Assembly (NCBI GenBank): GCA_028565635.1 | Contig: JAOXYB010042826.1 | Coordinates: 1-12,732, forward strand | Source: Phoronis ovalis | Taxonomy: Eukaryota; Phoronida; Phoronidae | Reading direction: 5' to 3' | Length of the DNA stretch: 12,732 bases | Shown here: one piece after another, positions 1 through 9,400 of the stretch | How positions within the stretch are numbered: the first letter of the stretch is position 1 | Layout: every line of letters begins with the position of its first letter | Program-made: the position numbers and the translations under genes | Notes under the pieces: generated by a model | The model's input: only the letters and a program-made list of their open reading frames with translations | Told to the model about the DNA's origin: nothing | Databases searched by the model: none

Positions 1-178
1 TTATCCACTGCTAAATATTTAATATTTACTCAATTTTATTGATATTTCTCTGATTCATTAATGTTTTAAAGGTTATATCCCTCCCTCTCTCCCGCGCTCG
101 CCTCCTCACTTAAATCATTCACTTAAAATATGAACATCATTGGAGCACTTTATACATAATTTTATTATTGTGTTTTAG
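1..178 (+). other. Upstream intron (3' part)
   Basis: AT-rich sequence ending in the acceptor tgttttag at 171-178, so it is intron of the same gene in phase 1. A CT-rich run lies at about 79-110, too far from the acceptor to be its main pyrimidine tract. No coding signal was seen. By analogy with 1420-2156 the preceding exon could be another domain B, which is inference. Confidence 0.6.
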
Positions 179-403
179 TTCTAGGAGCTAACATTCACAT
201 TTTACGTGACCTTGGAGAAGACTGGGTGCCTGTCGGTATATACCTTGAAATTCCTGATCTAGATAGACTAAATACCAGACAAATGTTAGAGAAATGGCTA
301 TTCAGCTGTGGTGCAGACAGATCTAAATTGGTAGATTTGTACAAGGCATTAGTTAGAAGCAAAGGACCACAGCTTGCAGACAAGCTGGTTCCTTCAATGA
401 AAG
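179..403 (+). CDS. Exon 1 (visible): module 1 death-fold domain A
   Basis: This 225-bp exon lies between acceptor tgttttag (ends 178) and donor gtttgc (404), phase 1 at both ends. It encodes about 75 residues with a death-domain pattern: LRDLGEDWVPVGIYL (helices 1-2 with the conserved Trp), then IPDLDRL, QMLEKW, and LVDLYKALVRSKG (the late helix with the usual LY-AL spacing). Death domains are normally 80-90 residues, so this is a compact copy, and DED-like or degenerate membership is possible. Its partner is the 2157-2381 exon, with about 55 of 74 residues identical. The conserved block ADRSKLVDLYKALVR onward is unchanged between them. The split first codon needs one base from an unseen upstream exon. 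Confidence 0.87.
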
Positions 404-3400
404 GTTTGCTATTTTGTTAACTTATTTCTTTATCGTAATTTTACCATTGCTTCGATGTTGTTGACATATTGTGACATAAGCACATCACATGCTGGCCATA
501 TTAAGTTTAAGCATGCGTTTTTTTCTTTATATTGTTTTGTACTTAGTTTCTCTCTTTCTAATTTAATTTCACATATTAATATTCATTTTCATTACAGGCT
601 TACCCGTAGTGCCGTTACACAGCTCGGAACATAAGTGTAAGTTATAAAATAACATTTTGAATTCGACTTTTATATTAAAGTGCATGCACCTGTTTAATGA
701 CAAATCGACAACTGCAACAAAGGAACTGTTTGGAAATTGACCAATTATATATTATCGGCAGCACTAACTGCTTGATTTCTTTAGGCCGAATAACTGTGTA
801 CACGTTGAACTCTAAATTCGCCTTTGGTCGAAGCATTACAATAATTAAGAACTTATAGGGCTTACTTCTAATCTCCATGGTACCCCGAAAAGTTGCTGTA
901 TAGCCTGTAATATTTGATAATCCAATAGGAATTTCAAAATGCACATAGAACAAAATACACACGAAGATAGATTTGTTTTAGTGTAAAAACTCTGATATTT
1001 ATGTACTGTATGTAAGTATCATTTCATGAATTAAGTTAATAAATTATTAAAGTGGTCAGCAGTTACAGTGAAATTGATACATATTTGTATAAAACCTTCA
1101 GATTGCGTACACCTGTGCAAATTAAAAAATAAAATTAATATAGCAGTTTAGCACAATGTTGAATCAACATAAAATTAAACAAAACCCTTATTTCACGTCT
1201 TATTTGTAGATTTACAGGATGCAGCAACTCAACTCAGAGATGATGACTGGAGACAAGTAGGGTTAGAGTTAGGGCTTGAAGAGCGACAGTTGGAGTGCCT
1301 TGATCACAAGTATAATAATTATACCAAATTGAGGAACCTCGACATGCTATATCAATTTTTTGAAACAATCTCTGACAGAGCAGAAGGCAAAATAATTCTA
1401 GATGAGGCATTAGAAAAAGGTAAACTGTTCATATTATGTTAAAGTAAGTATGAATCAATGATTAGTCACAATTTTAGTTGTGGAAACATAATCGTCCGAT
1501 TAATGTTTACACCTGGCTTACATGTACCATGACTACAATTGTTATTCTATCCATTTCTATTTTGTTTATTGTCCCAATATGCTGTCATATAGTATAAGAA
1601 AAACACAAAACTTCATATTCAAAGTCTTGTTAAACGAAAAGTATTTTTATCTCGATGATCCAGAATGTATCTGTTTCTGAACCGGTTCCTGGACCTGTTG
1701 GTTATAGGTGTGAATGCCCCTTGAGGGCACCTCAAGACACTCAGATGATTCATAAAGTAAGGTAACATTTATTGGATGCTAATTTTCCCCCGACTATAAC
1801 TGTATCATAATTATAGCATTTGATTTTTTCATATTTATAGCGGGTTTTTTTTTGGCAATACCTTTTTACAATATAACCCTGTTGATAATACTACCTCTGC
1901 AAGAAGCATATTAAATGTTCGAATGCATGTGTGTATATAAGTGTGTTTGTGTGTGTGTGTGCTCGTGCTTGTGTGTATATTAAGATGGTTGTCTTAATAT
2001 GTACATGTATATGCGTGTGTGTATTTCAAATGCAAATGCAAGGCAAGAACAACATTAATAACAGCCTTGTCCACAAACAAACATTCATATGGATTTATGA
2101 GCAATAATTGAACGATGTATAGAAGTATGTTGTATTTAGTTTTATTTGTATTTTAGTTCTAATTCATGATCGTAACTTTTTACGTGACATTGGAGAAGAC
2201 TGGACACTTGTCGGTATATGCCTTGAAATTCCTGATTTAGATAGATTTAATGCCAGACAAATGTTAGTACAGTGGCTATCCAATCGTAATGCAGACAGAT
2301 CTAAGTTGGTAGATTTGTACAAAGCATTAGTTAGAAGTAAAGGACCACAGCTTGCAGATAAGCTGGTTCCTGCAATGAAAGGTTTGTAATTTTGTTGTTA
2401 ACTTATCTGTTTATCATTATTTTTCCATTTATCTTGACCATTCTTGACAAAGGAATTGTCAGTAGGCTGTAGCATGAATGCATTATGTCAATACCTTGTA
2501 CATTTCTTGATAATTGTTTTAAGCGAGACATAACTTTTTAGCTTATGCCGGGTGGCTCATTAAATCTGACACGATTTTAATATGCAATATTTAGTTTTGG
2601 CGAAGTACTTTAATAATCCAAATTATAGAAAATTTAATTTTCATGACAAATATCAAACCATGTGCGCATGTGAACTGCTTTACACGTAAACTGCATTTTG
2701 TAATGGAGAGTCCTGCAGTGAAAAAGATACAGCTTCGCTCCAAAGCTGTGGCTTTGAGTGAGGCCGAATTTTCGTGTTCTGTTGTGGCTAAAAACTATCT
2801 AAGGCATTTATTTCTCGCTAGACAAGGAGGCTGAAATCTACAAAGTCAGTGTGTGCCCAGCAGTGGCCGGCGACAGGTGCTTGACAGAAAGGCCAAGGAA
2901 GTCATACGCAAGGCTTTGCAGTTCTATCAGATTGCTTAGTAAACTGGTAAAATCTAAAGGTCTAAAGGAACTCTGGACGGGGTCCATGTCGATAGTCCGA
3001 AGGTTCGTTGGTCCGAAGGTTCATTGGTCCGAAAAACTCATTATAGGGAATGTCGTGGAGCTCTAACGAACCTGTAATATTTTGATATATCCCGGAATAA
3101 ATACTTTAAAAAGGTTCTCTCTGCGCACATTTCCCTCGTTTATTGCTACTACAATTCTATTGCTTCTATTATTTGTTGCTTCGTTTTCTCCCTTTTTATA
3201 GAAATTATTAACCCATAACGAGTCATATACGTGTTAATGTTTCTGCCTCCTTTTGAGGTCCTGTACGGGTATTCTGAATATCGCGTACGTTCTCCTTTTA
3301 AGCATATAATAATAGCAAGACCGTAAACAGAATAGTTGATATTAAATGATAATGTACCAGAAAAATTTCTCACAGCGCATAGTGACTGTAATCTTTTTTA

Positions 3401-6400
3401 TTTATTTTCATCTGTTACGTGTACGTCCAAGTTCTTTTTCATGCAACACAAGAGAGTATTCAGGTTTCTAACTCGTTTCGTTTGATAACATTGTTTCTTT
3501 CTTTTGGAATGAGTAATAATGATATTAAAAAATGAGTTTCTGTTGTTTTATCCCGGGGGTAGGGACAGGCAATATAAAAGTGAATATAAAAGTGGGTACG
3601 CATATTCGCGGTCTAAAAAGGCCGCCGCTTTTACAGCGCGATCTGGCGGATTATGCCACGTGGTTCATATCTATTGTCGATTTTTGCGATAGGTTGGAGG
3701 CCCGGGGTTAGAGGATTCATTGATTATGTTGAGGGTAAGTGAAAGTTGCAAGGTAGTGTGATCGATGAATTTTCAGACCAATGAACCATCGGACTATCGA
3801 GCTGATCCCCTCTGGACGAACGCCATATATTACTGAGAAACAGAGGTAGGGTCCTTTGAATTTTGCACATGCACGTAAGCACTGGACTGGGAAATTGTTG
3901 TTTTCAGCAATGAGTCTCCTGAATACCTTTTTCATTATCCTAATGTGCACAACGATGCCATATGGGGGATGCTGTTTCAGCTTCTGGAATTTCTTGCCTC
4001 CGTGTTTATCCGACCGGTCAAAACTGTACAGCTGATTATTATGTTAATACTGTACTAGAAAAAGAAGGGAGGGACCTTTAAATAAGCATAAATTTGTATT
4101 TCAAGAAGATGGAGCAGCCTCACATACAAGAAAACTGGCCCATAACCAGGAGTGGTGTATCCAAAATTTACCGAACTTCATAAAACAAGGAAAAATGGCC
4201 TGCAAATTTACCAAATTTGAATGTTGTAGAAAATGTATGGGCACAGTTATACCATAATGAACACAGATGTCCAATTCCAAAAAAATGCTTGGACTAAATT
4301 GGTAAATTTACATTCCGAATCCTGACAAAAGACCTTGATCTAGAGATTGAACGTAGCAGATGGGCTAATAAAACCAAAAGTAATAACAAGCGAACGGTAT
4401 AGCAAATTCTGTCACAATTTAATAGAGGATGAGGTACATTTTGTAACTAAATGTCCAAAGTATGATATTCCAAGGAAAACAATGTATGATAACCTCAAAA
4501 CCATTCTTCCAAATATTTTGCACGTGGATGGAAAAGATGCTTTTTCTGTTCGTGTTTACTCGGTAAAACATTGTCAACCCGTGCTGAATTATTGAAAGCA
4601 GCAGCAGCATAAATCTAAGCTATATACTCTTTTAAACAGTACAAAGTAATCTTCATGAACGTTTACATTATATTAGTTGCATTTAATAGTCTGTTTGTTA
4701 GATGTGTTGGTTTTAAAATAGATTGATAATGTAGATTTTGTTTGGTATGTAATTTAATTTTGTAGTGACCGTACAGATGTAAGATTTGCTGTTCGTCAAT
4801 AAATAAAAAAATAAAAAGAATATTGACTCAATCTTGGAACAACCTCACTACAGAATACTTAAAAAAACTTAAGGCGGTCATCAAAGGTCGCGGTTAAAGA
4901 TTTTTTTTTCAAGAAAATGATACATTTGTTACATTTCTGAAAAACAAAGTTTAGTACACAGCTAACAAAATCGTTTCAGAATTAATGCGCCACCCTGTAA
5001 TACAGTAACTTTGTTGCATTTCTATCTTCCTAATTTATTAGTCATATGTTATACTATCTATTTCATTATAGGTTTTCCTGTAGTGCATTTGCAGAGTTCG
5101 GAACGTAAATGTAAGTTAATACGTTATGGAATTTGACTATTTATTAAAATTGATTCGACAAATGACAACTCGCCCAATACAGAAATGAACTAATTGACTA
5201 ATTTCATTATCAACACGGTATTTTCGGCGGCTGGTTATGAATTTTAGCACTACAGTTTGATTATTTAAAGCTTGATTTATCCAGACCAAATGATTATGTA
5301 ACTGGCATGTGTTGAATGCAGTTTCAGACTCACTCGAAGCATTTCAAGGTCTATGGACTTCTGGTTATGATAACTAACCTTCCTAATGTCTTGGAAGATG
5401 CTTAATAGCCTCTTATGTTTGATAGTTCATAAGGAATTTCAGAATGCATATAATGTTATTTTTAACACATGATAATAAATATGCTTTATAAATATATATT
5501 TATTTATATGTTAATAATATAAGTTTAAAATGAAAATATCTTATCACTTTTATGAAGAATTAATAAAAAATAAAATGATCGTGTCCATAGATTTAACGAT
5601 GTTGCTAACCCTTCTTATTCACATATTTGTGTAAACCTCTAGATTGCGTTCATCGTTGCAGATACAGAGTTTAATGAAAACAAACATTATTTTGAATGTT
5701 TTCTTTGTAGATTTGCATGATGCAGTAACTCAACTCGAAGGTGTTAAATGGAAACACATAGGGTTAAAGTTAGGATATGAAGATCGGCAGTTGGAGTTGT
5801 TTGATCGCAAATATAATAAACATTCTAGATTGAGAAACTTCAACATGGTATATGAATGGTTCGAATCAATCTCTGACAGAGCAGAAGGCAAACTAATTTT
5901 AGATGAGGCATTAGAAAAAGGTAAAAATATTCATTGACTAAACTAAATACGAATCAGTAATTAGTCACATTTAAAGGGCGAACTGGAGGTCTGCATCGGG
6001 AAAACTGTTAAATAATTAGGAATTATCTCTCTCTTTTGAGAAAACTCATCAAGGCAAAGGGGTGCCACACAGTTGTTAAATTAAGACATATCTCTCCCAA
6101 ATTAAAACATAAAATAACAAACAAAAAAATGGTGAAACAAAATCATTCCTTACATGTGAACATCTTCGATATATTATTTGCATAAAATAACATGGCAGTT
6201 GGAAAAGAGAAACATTTAAATCAGAACTGTTTTATTGTTTTAGTTTATGCAAATAATATATCGAAGATGTTCACATGTAAGGAATGATTTTGTTTCACCA
6301 TTTTTTTGTTTGTTTAATAATGAGAATAACTTCAATTGTTGAACGCTGCTCAAAAGGCTTACAGCTTGATAAATGAAAAATATAACAACATCATTCAATA

Positions 6401-9400
6401 AGTTGTATGGTATAAGGATACAATTTATTTTCCCATCCACCTCAATAGTAACATTTTGCCTTCTAGTAAATAGACTAACTCTTCGCGCAAAATTGTGTTA
6501 GGTCACAAATAAAGATAGTCATATCTCATGCTTTTCTGTGAACTCTAAACACAGACTACGAGGAGGAATTGGTTCATAATACACACACAACTGGGTTACC
6601 TTCTAGATAATCCCTTCACATTTTGATAAAAATAGCATCTTCAAATTGTGATTTCTCTCACTTTGTGCGAAAGTAAAGCCACTTTCAAATAGAAATGTTC
6701 ATATAGCTGCCCAGGGACAAAAACAAAACGAAAGAGAAAAAAAGACGTATTTAAAATACGCATTCCGGAACTATGTTGAACATGTGGGTTAAAGACGATG
6801 GCTCCTGTTAGGTATCTAATGCCATAAATACTAGACAGTCTATTTTCATTATAACACTGCCAGCAACAGAATGTATTACAAATACAATCAGCAAACCGTT
6901 ATACTAAGTGTAACGCAAATGTTCATGCTGTTCAGGAATTATTCGACCTTACTCAACTCGAAGATATCCATCAGGTAAATTTGTTTCACTACGTTTAGTA
7001 TCTTTTCTAATACAAAAATGTTTCTGCGCATTGTGTATGATTCCTAACCATATAAGTGTTTAGGTAAAAATTGAATCCCGTTTGCAGACTCGATATAATA
7101 GGTTTTCATGCAATATTCATAATGGCAACTTTTTTTGTAACTTGACGATAATTATTTTTTCTATTCTTCCTTGTCAAAAAGGTGTACCCATTTTAATGAT
7201 GGCTTGTTTGACATCTACATTAAAAAATATAAGCAATTAGAATACAGAAAATATTTGTTTTATGCTTGTATTGAAAACACAGGCTCCTGCATATCTGGAA
7301 AAAGTAATATTTTAGAAGGAGATCTAATCCACCATGTGAATCTGTGTTTTTGAATTCAACATTGCTATTTTTACAAGTTAAAATTTATAGCACGTACTAC
7401 GTACTCTTCATATACTGCTGATTTCAATATGACATAAAGATACACGAAAAAGGGAAACATGTTAATTTTATTGTCTATTATTAACTAGTATAATCGCAAT
7501 GCCTCTTTAGAAATTTTATGCTAACGTGATAAAACCCCCATTTTAAAACTGAGTAAAAAATATAAAGTAAAGAAGCAATAAACATAAACTAATTATACCG
7601 AATGTTTACTGTTAATATCTAATATAATTAAAAGTTGAATGTGCATCCCTGCATGTACACTGACCTCAGGTTAATCTTGTAAATGCTGCGTTGTCCACAG
7701 CACATATTGCAATGTTGACATTTTACATTACTGCTGTGGACAACGCAGCATTGCAGTAATATCAATGTTAAACATAATTTTTCAAAATCTGGACAGTGAG
7801 TTGGATGAACGAATGGTGCTGTTCTTGACAATGTATTTAACAAACCTCATTGCATTATGTTTTTTGCAAGCCAGGGATACCTCTCTTGATTTAAAAAAAT
7901 GCTGGAATTGGAGTTTTTGCTGACTAATTAGGTCATGTGAGACAAGGAAAGATTATTATAGTGAAATAGTAAAAGATCCACGTTTGTTTGAGCATTTGGC
8001 GACACTGGTTTTTCAAAGGGAGGCATGAAAAGGCGGGCGAGCACAACTGAACTAATTTTTGAATATTCTGAGATTATATTTTGCCATGACAAGCTGTTTC
8101 CCTTTTTATACACTTAAACGCAAATTATTATTGTTAATAATAAATTAATTTAAAGATATTACCAAAAAACATTCTGTATAATTAGTTGGTGTTTATTGCT
8201 TCTTTACTTTATATTTTTTACTCAGTTTTAAAATGGGGGTTTTATCACGTTAGCTTAAAATTTCTAAAGAGGCATTGCGATTTTTTTACAATCCAGGGAT
8301 ACCTCTTGTGATTTAAAAAAATGTCTACACTGAAAATGGAGTTTTTGACAAATTAGGTCATTTTGTGACAAGGATATATTATTATAATGAAATTGTAAAA
8401 GATGCACGTTTGTTTTGGCGTTTGACTGGTGAAACTGTTGAATCATTCCAATCTTTATGCCAGTATTTTTAGTGGCTGATCCAGGATTTTTTCAAAGAGG
8501 GGCGTAGAAAAAGGCATTTGAGGCGAACAAACGCTGGGCGGAGCGAAACTAAGGTGGTCAGGGGACATGCCCCCCGGAAAATTTTGAATATTTGGTGCGT
8601 TTTCCTGCAATATATTTTTTGGGATAACATACTGTGCCCTATTTTATACATTTAAACACAAATTATTATTGTTAAGACTAAATTATTTTAAAGAAATAAA
8701 ATCACAAAAACAGTGTTGCATGTAATGTAGAGATTCCTACATGTAGAGAGCATAACATTTCGTTTGTCTGATCTTCGTGAATTGGACGAGTGGACATAAT
8801 ACGGGGTACCTTACACAAGTATTACATTTATTTTGATTACACAAGGCATCAACACGCAGAAAATGTTAATTTCACACTATGGTTTATAGGTTTATAAAAA
8901 TCGGGTTCCACCCAGATTTATACATGTTTTTTATTTCTTTTTCAAGTATTTCAGCAAATGAAATGTAACATGTTGTAGCCAATGAAATGTTTTAAAAGAA
9001 CAATGGAGAACTTCTCTAAGTACCGCCCTAATACAACTTGAGCGAACTTAAAATTATTTTAAATTAAAAGATATGTAAATATTAATCACATCCCCCTGGT
9101 AAATTCTAGTTATCCTAAGATTAAACACGATAATTTGAACAACAGTATAAGTAAGATCCGAGTTATGAATAACCCATGCATCTACTAAATAGGTAGTTTA
9201 TCGACGGGTTATAGATAAAGTGTCGAAGCTATAGATAGTTGACCAGTTCAAAACTGTGCCGAGAGGAAAAACCTGTGCATAGTTCGAGGCCTAAGAATCG
9301 GTCCGTAAATTAATTAATACTTTTGACAGTGATCGGGTGCAGAATTTAAAATAAATTTTAAAAAAACCAAAAAAAAACGTTCTTAAAAATTTACGAAGTC

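Larger units (their letters stand above)
2548..4997 (+). mobile_element. Decayed Tc1/mariner element (host of two nested insertions)
   Basis: Terminal inverted repeats are visible. The left end, 2548-2578, reads CCGGGTGGCTCATTAAATC onward; the reverse complement of the right end, 4967-4997, reads CAGGGTGGCGCATTAATTC onward. They match at about 27 of 31 positions, and a TA follows the right end. Between them lies a broken transposase in plus orientation. Removing the 2980-3809 insertion (with one target copy) and the roughly 500-bp LINE fragment leaves about 1.1 kb, the usual size of Tc1/mariner elements. Module 1 lacks it at the equivalent position (194-bp intron), so it inserted after the module duplication or was lost from module 1. 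Confidence 0.85.

Noticed and set aside
675-962. 95-codon minus-strand open frame in the L-B intron
   Set aside because: It lies in an intron whose duplicate in module 2 does not preserve the frame, and it has no domain signature.
2995-3039. CRISPR-like array
   Set aside because: The 16-bp units are directly adjacent with no spacers and belong to a transposon terminus in a eukaryotic genome.
4347-4595. 82-codon frame as an independent gene
   Set aside because: It is the decayed C-terminal segment of a LINE reverse transcriptase. Flanking pieces of the same protein occur in the other two frames.
5644-5710. Upstream extension of the domain B exon (open frame before the acceptor)
   Set aside because: The boundary at 5711 matches module 1 exactly in sequence and phase. 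The alternative acceptor after gttgcag (5661) puts the exon in a frame that stops within a few codons of the domain start.
6240-6440. 66-codon minus-strand open frame overlapping the 71-bp inverted repeat
   Set aside because: It is partly the repeat arm read as protein. No motif, start context or homologue was recognised.
7171-7353. 60-codon plus-strand open frame in the large intron
   Set aside because: AT-driven composition, no recognisable motif, no good splice pair that keeps the frame, and no counterpart in the module duplication.
8469-8651. 60-codon minus-strand open frame
   Set aside because: Lies wholly in direct-repeat copy 2. The aligned copy 1 does not keep the frame, so it is repeat sequence and not a gene.
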